Shown one piece after another: positions 7,062-15,984 of a stretch of DNA of 64,000 bases. Under the pieces are notes generated by a model. It was not told the origin of the DNA, did no database searches, and saw only the letters and a program-made list of their open reading frames with translations. The stretch covers positions 1 to 64,000 of the forward strand of contig CANMFM010000001.1 in assembly GCA_947497175.1 (NCBI GenBank), written 5' to 3'. Made by a program: the position numbers and the translations under genes. This DNA is from an uncultured Aquimarina sp. (GTDB lineage: Bacteria > Bacteroidota > Bacteroidia > Flavobacteriales > Flavobacteriaceae). Position 1 is the stretch's first letter; every line of letters starts with the position of its first letter.

Positions 7062-7910
7062 TTAGTTTAGGGCAATGTTATCTATAAGTCTAATTTTTCC
7101 TGCAAATACGGCTATAAATGCTCGGTACTTGGTGTCTTTTCGCTTTCTTTCTATGGATTTCAAATCAGATACTTTGGCAATTTCAAAGTATTCCAATTTC
7201 AATTCTGTATTGTTTCTGAATTGATCTGATACCCATTCATTTAGCTTAGTAACACTTTTTGTGCCAAAATCTTTTTTTACTTGCTTCAGTGTTTTGTAAA
7301 TTAATGGTGACGCTTCAAGTTGACTTTCGTTTAACCTTTTGTTTCTAGAGCTCAATGCTAGACCGCTTTCTTTTCGGTATATAGGGCATCCTATTATTTG
7401 TACTGACATTTTTTCAATCTCAACTAATTTTCTGACAATCTGTAGTTGCTGAAAATCTTTTTCTCCAAAATATGCTTTAGTTGGTGAAATAATAGTAAAC
7501 AAATGTTTCAATACGGTTCCGACACCATCAAAATGTCCTGGTCTAAATTTGCCTTCCATTTCATTTTCAAGTCCGTTAAAGTTATAGCTGGTAGATTCTG
7601 GTCGCTCACCATAAATTTCTTCGGCTGTTGGAGCAAAAATGATAATTTCTTCAGATAATCCAGATAAAAGTTCGACATCAGAGGCTAAAGTTCTTGGATA
7701 ATTAACTAAATCTTCTGACGTATTGAATTGAGTTGGATTTACAAAAATACTTACGATAACAATATCATTTTCTGTCAAAGCTTGTTCTACCAATGCAAGA
7801 TGACCTTTATGTAAAGCCCCCATAGTAGGGACAAAACCAATAGTTTTGTTTTCTTTTTTTAGAGTTGCAACATTAGCTGTTATGTCTCGTCTTTTTTCGT
7901 GTACTTGCAT
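7062..7910 (-). CDS. panC: pantoate--beta-alanine ligase (pantothenate synthetase)
   Basis: 282 residues from the ATG at 7910. The frame is open to 7994, but homology starts here (MQVHEKRRDITANVATLKK) and a minus-strand promoter box lies at 7933-7940, inside the longer frame. It condenses pantoate and beta-alanine with ATP. The HIGH-like signature is PTMGALHKGH (28-37); other family segments are VSIFVNPTQF, RPGHFDGVGTVL, FGEKDFQQL and the KMSKS-like ALSSRNKRL. First gene of the leftward panC-panD operon, back to back with the glycogen synthase-like gene. Confidence 0.96.
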   Translation of the reverse strand: MQVHEKRRDITANVATLKKENKTIGFVPTMGALHKGHLALVEQALTENDIVIVSIFVNPTQFNTSEDLVNYPRTLASDVELLSGLSEEIIIFAPTAEEIYGERPESTSYNFNGLENEMEGKFRPGHFDGVGTVLKHLFTIISPTKAYFGEKDFQQLQIVRKLVEIEKMSVQIIGCPIYRKESGLALSSRNKRLNESQLEASPLIYKTLKQVKKDFGTKSVTKLNEWVSDQFRNNTELKLEYFEIAKVSDLKSIERKRKDTKYRAFIAVFAGKIRLIDNIALN

Positions 7911-7932
7911 TGAGATGAAACTTAAAGGCGTG

Positions 7933-7979
7933 CAAAAATAAGATATTACTGGCAGACTGCATAAATTTTCGTAATTTTG
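7933..7979. promoter_or_regulatory. back-to-back -7 boxes between panC and the GT5-like gene
   Basis: Minus strand: TATTTTTG (7940 to 7933), 22 bases upstream of the panC ATG. Plus strand: TAATTTTG at 7972-7979, 42 bases before the ATG at 8022, with AAAAGGAGGA at 7993-8002 in its leader. Both match TAnnTTTG, so the divergent transcripts start within about 60 bases of each other. Confidence 0.65.
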
Positions 7980-8021
7980 CAAAATTAATTCCAAAAGGAG
8001 GACGATAAAAGTATCGATTAT

Positions 8022-8831
8022 ATGAAAGATAAGAGGATATTGTACGTATCATCAGAAGTAATACCTTACCTGCCAGAGACTGAAATCTCATCCATGTCGT
8101 TTGAAGCACCAAGAATGGTAAACAATAAAGGAGGACAAATTAGAATTTTTATGCCCAGGTATGGCAATATCAATGAAAGAAGGCACCAATTACATGAGGT
8201 GATCCGTCTTTCGGGTATGAATTTAGTAATTAATGATTTAGACATGCCGCTTATTATTAAGGTTGCTTCTATACCTAAAGAGCGTATGCAGGTTTATTTT
8301 ATTGATAACGAAGATTACTTCAAAAGAAAGGCAACGTTGACTGATGAAGAAGGAAATTTATTTCCTGATAATGATGAGAGAGCCATCTTTTTTGCAAAAG
8401 GTGTCATAGAAACCGTGAAAAAACTAAATTGGTCTCCAGATGTTATCCATGTACATGGATGGTTAGCTTCTCTTTTGCCTTTGTACTTAAAACATTATTA
8501 TGCTAATGAGCCACTTTTTGGTCATAGTAAGATCGTGACTTCAGTATATGGTAGTGGTTATGAAGGCATACTGGATAAAAATATGATGGGTAAAGTAAAG
8601 TTTGATGGTATTAAAGAAGAAAAGATAAGCGATCTGGCAAATCCAACATACGCGAATCTTATGAAGGTGGCTATAGATAACTCTGATGCTATTATAGTTG
8701 GATCTGAGGAAATCCCTGAGGAACTTACCAAGCATCTAAAAAATATTGACCAACCTGTTTTAGAATATAAAAAACCAGATGAGTTTGCAGATGCCTATGA
8801 AGCCTTTTACGAAACAGAGGTTTTGGTATAA
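8022..8831 (+). CDS. half-length glycogen/starch synthase homologue (N-terminal GT5 domain only)
   Basis: 269 residues, whereas true glycogen synthases have about 480. Only the N-terminal Rossmann half is present: ILYVSSEVIPYLPE, RIFMPRYG, DNEDYF, FFAKGVIE, PDVIHVHGWLASLLPLYLK (about 143-161). The KxGGLxDV motif that binds ADP-glucose is replaced by TEISSMSFEAP, and the whole C-terminal nucleotide-sugar half is missing, so normal synthase activity is unlikely. The conserved Bacteroidota neighbourhood with panC on one side and DUF4270-glmS on the other suggests a kept, non-decaying function. Role unknown. Confidence 0.8.
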   Translation: MKDKRILYVSSEVIPYLPETEISSMSFEAPRMVNNKGGQIRIFMPRYGNINERRHQLHEVIRLSGMNLVINDLDMPLIIKVASIPKERMQVYFIDNEDYFKRKATLTDEEGNLFPDNDERAIFFAKGVIETVKKLNWSPDVIHVHGWLASLLPLYLKHYYANEPLFGHSKIVTSVYGSGYEGILDKNMMGKVKFDGIKEEKISDLANPTYANLMKVAIDNSDAIIVGSEEIPEELTKHLKNIDQPVLEYKKPDEFADAYEAFYETEVLV

Positions 8832-8918
8832 GTAAAATTATTTATTTGTGAAATAAGCAATTTGCGAATTCCATTCTCATGCTGTGTAATGAGCTTAGAA
8901 AACAATAGACAAAAATTG

Positions 8919-10670
8919 ATGAAATTGATAAACGTAGTGCCAAAAGTACTAGCTATAGTAGCTATTATTTTTACAATAATATCCTGTGATGATGATTTTA
9001 ATTCTGTTGGTAGCGAAATTCTAGGGGATGTTAATTTTCAGGATAAGTTATACACGACAAAACCTATCGCTTACAATAAAAAATTCGAAAAAGTACAAAC
9101 CAATAGTTTGATTAGTACAATTCAGGGAACTCAAGTGAACTTTCATGCGAACATGTTGGGAGTATATAATGATCCTGTATATGGTCCGTCAACGTACGGA
9201 GTATTATCACAAGTTCAGCCCGCTACTTTTCCTATAGTTTTTGAAGATAATGCTGTGTTGGATAGTGTGGTGATAGATTTACCATATTTTAGTAATTTAA
9301 TAGACACACAAACTGATGCTGCCGGTTTGGTTACAGGAAATACATACACATTAGATTCAATATATGGAAACCAGCCTGTTAAATTATCTATTTATCAATC
9401 TGATTATTTTTTAAGAAATTTTGACCCACAATCTGATGATAATCAGATTTATTATTCAAATGATATCCAGAGCTTTGGTACAGTAGTAGAAAAACCAGAA
9501 AACCTACTACACGTTATTGAAAATTATATTCCTTCAAGTTCAGAAATAGTTTTAGACGTTAAGGACGAAAATAATAATGGAGTTATTATTGATTCTGTGA
9601 GGGTAACACCTAGAATTAGAGTTAAACTTTCTGATGATGTAAGGGATACATTCAAAACTCAGTTTTTAGATAAGGAAGGTAGCGCAGAATTAAGCAACCT
9701 GAATAACTTTTTGAATTATTTCAGAGGTATTTACTTTAAAGCAGAAGCTCTTACGGGTAGCGCAGGAAGTTTAGCATATTTTAATATGCGGGATGGAAAT
9801 GTCACTTTGCACTATACATACGATAAAATAGATACACTAGATGAGGACCAGGATGACGATGTTACTGAAATCATTAGGGAAAAAGGGACTCTGGAGCTTG
9901 GTTTTGCTAATACGATTATAAATTCGATAACAACAGATTTAGCGCCGGTCATTGCCGATGAATTGAGAATAGAAAACCAGGATTCGATTAATGGTGTAGA
10001 TAATCTTTATTTAAAGGGAGGAGATGGCTCCATTGCAGTGCTTGATTTGTTTAGTAGGTATGTAGAAACTGATACGAATGGAAATTTTGTATTAGATGAA
10101 AACAATAACCCGATTTTTAAAGATACCCCAGAAAATCCGACAGATGAGGATAAAACAGAGTTAGATTTTATAAGAACACAAGATTGGTTGATTAACGATG
10201 CTAGTTTTAAATTATATATAAATCAAAGTAGTGTAACATCGGGCGATACAGAACCAGAAAGAATTTATATCTTTAACTTAGAAACAGGACAACCTCTTAT
10301 TGATTATAGTACGGACCCAACACTGAATAATGATGATCTGGTCAATTCGGTTATTAATCACTTAGGAAGAATAAGTCGAGATTCTGACGAAAAAGGAGAA
10401 TTTTATGAAATAAGATTAACCCAATACATTATTACGCTTTTAAACGACGAAGAATTAGATAGTGTAAAACTTGGAGTATCGGTTTCTCAAAATGTTAATA
10501 GTACCACAAGTGCATTTGGGAGTACTGACCCTCTAAAAGCAGATGAGATCATCCCCACCTCATCAATAATATCTCACGAAGGAACAATTCTTTACGGAAA
10601 TACTGAAAATGTTCCAGAGGCAAAACAATTGAAATTGGATATATTTTATACAACTTCAAAAAGTAACTAA
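8919..10670 (+). CDS. DUF4270 family lipoprotein
   Basis: 583 residues from the ATG at 8919, preferred because a lipoprotein signal follows (MKLINVVPKVLAIVAIIFTIISC, lipobox IISC); the frame is open to 8862. After Cys comes DDD, typical of Bacteroidota surface lipoproteins. The body matches DUF4270: SVGSEILGDVNFQ, a tract on variant stability (YNDPVYGPSTYGVLSQV) and DSVVIDLPY. Function unknown; predicted beta-rich and on the outer membrane. It sits between the GT5-like gene and glmS, 26 bases from the latter, so probably an operon. Confidence 0.85.
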   Translation: MKLINVVPKVLAIVAIIFTIISCDDDFNSVGSEILGDVNFQDKLYTTKPIAYNKKFEKVQTNSLISTIQGTQVNFHANMLGVYNDPVYGPSTYGVLSQVQPATFPIVFEDNAVLDSVVIDLPYFSNLIDTQTDAAGLVTGNTYTLDSIYGNQPVKLSIYQSDYFLRNFDPQSDDNQIYYSNDIQSFGTVVEKPENLLHVIENYIPSSSEIVLDVKDENNNGVIIDSVRVTPRIRVKLSDDVRDTFKTQFLDKEGSAELSNLNNFLNYFRGIYFKAEALTGSAGSLAYFNMRDGNVTLHYTYDKIDTLDEDQDDDVTEIIREKGTLELGFANTIINSITTDLAPVIADELRIENQDSINGVDNLYLKGGDGSIAVLDLFSRYVETDTNGNFVLDENNNPIFKDTPENPTDEDKTELDFIRTQDWLINDASFKLYINQSSVTSGDTEPERIYIFNLETGQPLIDYSTDPTLNNDDLVNSVINHLGRISRDSDEKGEFYEIRLTQYIITLLNDEELDSVKLGVSVSQNVNSTTSAFGSTDPLKADEIIPTSSIISHEGTILYGNTENVPEAKQLKLDIFYTTSKSN

Positions 10671-10696
10671 CAGAATAACACTTAAAACTTAAAATT

Positions 10697-12544
10697 ATGT
10701 GCGGGATAGTAGGGTACATAGGTCATAGAGAAGCTTATCCGATCGTATTGAAAGGACTAAAAAGACTAGAGTACAGGGGATATGACTCTGCGGGGATTGC
10801 TCTTTACGATGGAAATGACATCAAATTGTCGAAGACAAAAGGTAAAGTAGTAGATCTTGAAGAAAGATTAACAGAAGAGATAACCACTGACGGAACAATC
10901 GGTATTGGTCACACCAGATGGGCAACCCATGGAGTGCCAAATGATGTGAATTCGCATCCACATTATTCTAATTCAGGAAACTTGGTCATTATTCATAATG
11001 GTATTATCGAAAATTATGAGTCCCTGCGTAAAGAATTATTAAAGCGAGGCTATACTTTTACATCCGAAACAGATACAGAAGTATTAGTAAATCTCATAGA
11101 AGACGTTAAGACTAAAGAGAATGTTAAGCTGGGAAAAGCAGTTCAAATCGCTTTAAATCAGACAATAGGAGCATATGCAATTGCCGTTTTTGACAAACAA
11201 AAACCAGACGAGATTGTTGTTGCTAGATTAGGTAGTCCCTTGGCTATTGGAGTTGGAGATAACGAGTTCTTTATCGCCTCAGATGCTTCTCCTTTTATAG
11301 AATACACTAATAATGCAATCTATCTCGAAGATGGTGAGATGGCAATTGTTAGAAGAGGTAAAGAAGTAAAGGTTAGAAATATTAAAGATGATACTACTGT
11401 AGATCCTTATCTGCAAGAATTACAAATTAATCTCGAGCAAATAGAAAAGGGTGGGTATGACCACTTTATGCTGAAGGAAATTTATGAACAGCCTAATGCA
11501 ATTAGTGATACCTATCGTGGAAGGATGAGAGTTGCAGAAGGAATCATAAAAATGGCGGGTATTGATGATAATCTTGCGAAACTTCTTAATGCAAAGCGGA
11601 TCTTAATTATCGCATGTGGTACGTCTTGGCATGCAGGTCTTGTTGCAGAATATATTTTTGAAGAATTGGTTCGTATCCCGGTTGAGGTTGAATATGCCTC
11701 AGAATTTAGATACAGAAACCCTGTAATACACCAGGACGATGTAGTTATTGCAATATCGCAAAGTGGGGAAACTGCAGATACTATGGCAGCCATAAAGCTT
11801 GCTAAAGAACGAGGAGCTTTTGTATTTGGAGTATGTAACGTAGTAGGGTCGTCTATTTCAAGAGAAACGCATGCAGGGGCTTATACCCATGCAGGGCCAG
11901 AAATTGGGGTTGCATCTACTAAGGCATTTACTACTCAGATTACAGTTCTTTCCTTGATTGCTTTAAAACTGGCAGAACGCAAAGGAACAATTTCTAACAG
12001 TGATTTCCATTATTATTTGCAAGAGTTGGAAAGAATTCCAGAAAAAGTTAAGCAAGCATTAGAGTCTAATGAGCATATTAAGTTTATTGCTGATACCTAT
12101 AAAAATGCAAAAAACTTCTTATACCTGGGTAGAGGATATAATTTTCCCGTGGCATTAGAAGGAGCCTTAAAACTTAAAGAAATATCATACATTCATGCAG
12201 AAGGGTATCCTGCAGCAGAAATGAAGCATGGCCCAATTGCACTAATTGATGAGCATATGCCAGTTGTGGTCATTGCGACTAAAAAAGGCCATTATGAAAA
12301 AGTGGTTAGTAATATCCAGGAAATCAAATCACGAAAAGGAAAGATTATAGGAATAGTCACCGAAGGAGATGTAACCGTAAAAGAACTTGCAGATCATGTT
12401 ATTGAAATTCCTGAGACTGAAGAATTCTTAACACCCCTGCTTACAACAATACCATTACAATTGTTGTCATATCATATAGCGGTAATGCTCGATAAAAATG
12501 TGGATCAGCCAAGAAACTTAGCTAAATCAGTAACTGTAGAATAA
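10697..12544 (+). CDS. glmS: glutamine--fructose-6-phosphate aminotransferase (isomerizing)
   Basis: 615 residues, full length. It makes glucosamine-6-phosphate, the first step to UDP-GlcNAc for peptidoglycan and LPS. The N-terminal glutaminase domain has Cys2 (MCGIVGYIG) as nucleophile, then HTRWATHG and the glutamine-site HNGIIENY. Two SIS domains follow (ACGTSWHAGLVAEY, SQSGETADT, GVASTKAFTTQ), and the C-terminal LAKSVTVE tail carries the lysine used in isomerisation. No glmS ribozyme or leader is evident in the 26 bases upstream. Ends at a strong terminator. Confidence 0.97.
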   Translation: MCGIVGYIGHREAYPIVLKGLKRLEYRGYDSAGIALYDGNDIKLSKTKGKVVDLEERLTEEITTDGTIGIGHTRWATHGVPNDVNSHPHYSNSGNLVIIHNGIIENYESLRKELLKRGYTFTSETDTEVLVNLIEDVKTKENVKLGKAVQIALNQTIGAYAIAVFDKQKPDEIVVARLGSPLAIGVGDNEFFIASDASPFIEYTNNAIYLEDGEMAIVRRGKEVKVRNIKDDTTVDPYLQELQINLEQIEKGGYDHFMLKEIYEQPNAISDTYRGRMRVAEGIIKMAGIDDNLAKLLNAKRILIIACGTSWHAGLVAEYIFEELVRIPVEVEYASEFRYRNPVIHQDDVVIAISQSGETADTMAAIKLAKERGAFVFGVCNVVGSSISRETHAGAYTHAGPEIGVASTKAFTTQITVLSLIALKLAERKGTISNSDFHYYLQELERIPEKVKQALESNEHIKFIADTYKNAKNFLYLGRGYNFPVALEGALKLKEISYIHAEGYPAAEMKHGPIALIDEHMPVVVIATKKGHYEKVVSNIQEIKSRKGKIIGIVTEGDVTVKELADHVIEIPETEEFLTPLLTTIPLQLLSYHIAVMLDKNVDQPRNLAKSVTVE

Positions 12545-12577
12545 CAGGTTTGAATATTCTTTAAGATAAAATACAGT

Positions 12578-12610
12578 AAAAGACTGCCACGGATTGGCAG
12601 TCTTTTTTTT
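12578..12610 (+). terminator. rho-independent terminator after glmS
   Basis: AGACTGCCA (12581-12589), loop CGGAT, TGGCAGTCT (12595-12603), then T8. Confidence 0.9.
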
Positions 12611-12925
12611 AAGCTGTAAGATGTGATTGAACCCATATGCAAAAACACAAAATGTTGCATGTGAATAAATTAGTTGATGATTAAAAGACGTATAACACCT
12701 TTTTTTTGCTACAATTACTGAACTATTATGGTTTTCACTCCATATTTATATGTAACGTCAATTAATTTATTAAATCTAAATTATTATGCTTAGATTTATA
12801 CTTAAGTATTTGAAAATCAGTTTTTTTATGTTTAAATAACGTTATAGGTGTAAAGTTTTTCCAAAAAAACTTGCTTGATGTTTCGTCGTTAAAAAACAAA
12901 TTTTCACGATAAAATGCAAATTTTC
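12611..12925. other. intergenic region, mostly featureless
   Basis: AT-rich spacer between the glmS terminator and the TonB-receptor promoter. The only structure I see is an imperfect inverted repeat: CATATGCAA (12634-12642) against TTGCATGTG (12655-12663) with a 12-base loop, a possible operator or weak hairpin. No convincing gene. Confidence 0.4.
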
Positions 12926-12955
12926 TTTGTTTTTAATTAAAAAGGTTTAATTTTG
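12926..12955 (+). promoter_or_regulatory. promoter for first TonB-dependent receptor
   Basis: TTTG (12926-12929), 18 bases, then TAATTTTG (12948-12955): both elements of the Bacteroidota promoter. The leader to the ATG at 13027 is about 65 nt. Confidence 0.7.
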
Positions 12956-13026
12956 CATCCCAAATGTTAAAATTTTGTTATGCTAGCATAAGAAAAGTAC
13001 TAACTTAAATTTAAAATAATCTACTT

Positions 13027-15768
13027 ATGAAAACAATTACACTAGTTTTAATGCTTTTTGTTGGAGCTATCGGTGTTTCGCAAAATGTAATAAACGGTAG
13101 GGTTATAGATGGTTTTGATGAACCAATACCCGGCGTTAGTATTACAGTGAAAGGAACAGAAACAACAACGATTTCTGATTTCGACGGAAACTTTACCTTA
13201 ACTACGGATAAGGATTACCCTTTTACTTTAGAAGCGACCAGTGTTGGTTTTGATCCTACAACTGTCGTCGTTACATCTGATACCCAAGAAGCTTTGATAG
13301 TTTTAGAGGATATTACATTTTTAGATGAATTAGTAATATCAGCGTCAAGGGCGCCAGAAAGATTATTTGAGTCGCCGGTAAGTATTGAACGTTTTGGTAT
13401 TAAACAAATTAAAAATACCACAGCTGCAGATTTTTATGGTGGTTTAGAAAGTATTAAAGGTGTAGATATCAATACAAATAGTTTAACCCTGAAGTCTATA
13501 AATACAAGAGGTTTTGCAACGTTTGCCAACACACGTTTTGTTCAGTTAATAGATGGGATGGATAATACAGCTCCGTCTTTAAATTTTGTTTTAGGAAATT
13601 TAGTAGGTCTGAATCAGCTGGATGTTCAAAGTGTAGAATTACTTCCAGGTGCATCTTCTGCATTATATGGGGCAAATGCATTTAACGGTATCCTTTTCAT
13701 GAATAGTAAAAACCCTTTTGATCATCAAGGTATAAGTGCCTATGCAAAAGGAGGGATTACTTCTCAGGAAGCAGCCGGTGATAATGAGTTTTATGATGTA
13801 GGTATTAGAATGGCGCACGCTTTTTCTGATAAGTTTGCCGGTAAAGTAAACTTCACATTTTTAAATGGTACAGATTGGTTAGCTGCAGATTTACGTGATT
13901 TAGACAATCCTGGTGCGACCAGACTGGATCCTGGATACAACGGTTTGAATGTTTATGGTGATGTAGTTGCTCAAACTTTAGACAGAGTAGGTACTCAATT
14001 AGTGGCTAGCAATTTGTTGAGCCCGGCTCAAGCAAGTTTATTGCCTAACACATTAGTAAGTAGAACTGGATATACAGAAGCAGATCTAAGTGAAAATAAA
14101 GCAGAAAGTTTAAAGTTTGATGCTTCTCTGCATTATCGCCCATTCGAAAATGATTTTGAGATTATCTATAATGGTAAGTTAGGTAGAGGTACAACAGTAA
14201 CTCAAGATGCAAACAGAACATCATTGCGTAATTTCTTTTTACAGCAACATAAACTAGAAATTAAAAATGATAATTTCTTTGTAAGAGGATATATCACCGA
14301 TGCTGATGCAGGAGATTCTTATGATATTAGATTTACAGGTATTAATGTTAACAGAGAATGGAAAAGTGATAACCAATGGTTTGCTGAGTATGCCGGAGCT
14401 TATCTACAAGCATTGGCAGCTACTGGATCAGAAGAACAAGCTCACTTAGCAGCTAGAGGGGTTGCTGATACAGGGCGATTAGTGCCTGGTACTCCAGAAT
14501 TCCAACAAGCGTTTGATAGAGTGACATCGAATCCAGATTTAACAGAAGGTTCAAGGTTTCAGGATGAGTCTAATTTTAGACATGCCGATGCAAATTATAA
14601 TTTTAGTCATATCACTGGAGATTTTGCTGACATTCAGGTGGGTGGTTCTTTCAGAGAATATAAACTAAATTCTTTTGGTACTATATTTACAGACGGTGAT
14701 GGTCCGATTAAATATTCAGAATACGGTGTGTACACTCAGGTTCAAAAGAAACTCTTAAAGGAAGAAAGATTAAAGCTTACAGGATCGGTACGTTACGATA
14801 AGTCTCAGTTGTTTGATGGTAATTTTTCTCCAAGGGTATCTGTAAGTTATACTTTTGGTCCTAATAAAACACGTAATCTTCGTGCTTCATACCAAACAGG
14901 ATTTAGAAACCCAACAACTCAGGATTTATACATTGGTTTAGATATTGGTGCAAATGCCTTATTAGGTTCTGCTCCCGATAACTTAGATAGGTATGTTATT
15001 ACCGATCCTTCCGGGAATAGAATAACCGGTAGAGATGCGTATGAAAATTCGTATTCTTTAAGCTCTATAGAAGCTGGTAATCCAACAGCCGCTAATATCG
15101 ATATCGTAAAACCGGAAAAGATTACAGCCTATGAGGTTGGGTATCGAGCACAGTTTGGATCAGTAATCTTAGATGGTAGTGTGTACTACAACCAGTATCA
15201 GGATTTTATAGCAAACGAGAGTGTAGTAGTTCCTGGAGTTGGTAGAGTTAATGGTACGCCTGCAGAACAACAAGCTGCTTTACTCGCTATTTCAGATATT
15301 CAGACAAGAAAAATATTTACTGCTTCTACAAACTCTGATGTTGATATTAATTCTTATGGTTTTATCGCCGGAGTTACTACTCAGGCAAGTGGTTTTGATC
15401 TAGGAGTAAATTATACATTTGCAGAGCAAGATTTTGACCAAAGTGATGATCCAAATTTTAGAAGTTCTTTCAACACGCCAAAGCACAAAGTAAAGGCATC
15501 TGTGGGTAAAGAAGATTTATTTGAAAACTTTGGTTTTGGAGTTGATGGTATTTGGAGTGATGACTATTTCTGGGAAGCTGATTTTGGTAGTGGAGAAATT
15601 CCTTCATATACTGTAATTAATGCCCAGATTAACTATAGAATTCCTTCTCTAAAGGCTAAATTAAAGGTAGGAGCAAATAACTTATTAGGAGACGAGTACT
15701 TTACTGCAATAGGTTCAGGATTTATAGGTTCTCAATACTATGTAGGGTTGATTTTAAATAATCTATAA
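13027..15768 (+). CDS. TonB-dependent receptor with carboxypeptidase-like N-terminal domain (paralogue 1)
   Basis: 913 residues. Signal peptide MKTITLVLMLFVGAIGVSQ, then a carboxypeptidase-D-regulatory-like domain (about 22-100: INGRVIDGFDEPIPGVSITVKGT...SDFDGNF), a plug domain (about 105-230, with ISASRAPERLFESPVSIERFG, VQLIDGMDN and SVELLPGASSALYGANAFNG), then an outer-membrane beta-barrel to the end (SQYYVGLILNNL). Imports a ligand across the outer membrane using TonB. No SusD partner follows. Plug and barrel are closely similar to the next gene, so the pair arose by tandem duplication; the differing loops (for example 285-345 and 640-700) suggest different ligands. Confidence 0.93.
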   Translation: MKTITLVLMLFVGAIGVSQNVINGRVIDGFDEPIPGVSITVKGTETTTISDFDGNFTLTTDKDYPFTLEATSVGFDPTTVVVTSDTQEALIVLEDITFLDELVISASRAPERLFESPVSIERFGIKQIKNTTAADFYGGLESIKGVDINTNSLTLKSINTRGFATFANTRFVQLIDGMDNTAPSLNFVLGNLVGLNQLDVQSVELLPGASSALYGANAFNGILFMNSKNPFDHQGISAYAKGGITSQEAAGDNEFYDVGIRMAHAFSDKFAGKVNFTFLNGTDWLAADLRDLDNPGATRLDPGYNGLNVYGDVVAQTLDRVGTQLVASNLLSPAQASLLPNTLVSRTGYTEADLSENKAESLKFDASLHYRPFENDFEIIYNGKLGRGTTVTQDANRTSLRNFFLQQHKLEIKNDNFFVRGYITDADAGDSYDIRFTGINVNREWKSDNQWFAEYAGAYLQALAATGSEEQAHLAARGVADTGRLVPGTPEFQQAFDRVTSNPDLTEGSRFQDESNFRHADANYNFSHITGDFADIQVGGSFREYKLNSFGTIFTDGDGPIKYSEYGVYTQVQKKLLKEERLKLTGSVRYDKSQLFDGNFSPRVSVSYTFGPNKTRNLRASYQTGFRNPTTQDLYIGLDIGANALLGSAPDNLDRYVITDPSGNRITGRDAYENSYSLSSIEAGNPTAANIDIVKPEKITAYEVGYRAQFGSVILDGSVYYNQYQDFIANESVVVPGVGRVNGTPAEQQAALLAISDIQTRKIFTASTNSDVDINSYGFIAGVTTQASGFDLGVNYTFAEQDFDQSDDPNFRSSFNTPKHKVKASVGKEDLFENFGFGVDGIWSDDYFWEADFGSGEIPSYTVINAQINYRIPSLKAKLKVGANNLLGDEYFTAIGSGFIGSQYYVGLILNNL

Positions 15769-15798
15769 AAGACTAGAGTAATCTAAATACATATTATA

Positions 15799-15830
15799 AA
15801 CCTGTCTGAGAAATCAGACAGGTTTTTTTA
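15799..15830 (+). terminator. rho-independent terminator between the receptor genes
   Basis: AACCTGTCTGA (15799-15809), loop GAAA, TCAGACAGGTT (15814-15824), then T-rich tail. It separates the two paralogues into different transcripts. Confidence 0.9.
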
Positions 15831-15984
15831 TTTTTTCTAGGTATAAATAAAGAGTTAAGAAACGCATTGTTAATACTGTTGGTTAAATGTTTTTTTATGA
15901 ATAAAAAAACAAAGGTTTAACATATTTATTAAAAAATTCATAAAAAAACGTATATTGTTCTCATAACTATAAAATTTTTGGGGC

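Noticed and set aside
7911-7994. The longer panC frame starting at 7994
   Set aside because: It contains the minus-strand promoter box and lacks homology; panC starts at 7910.
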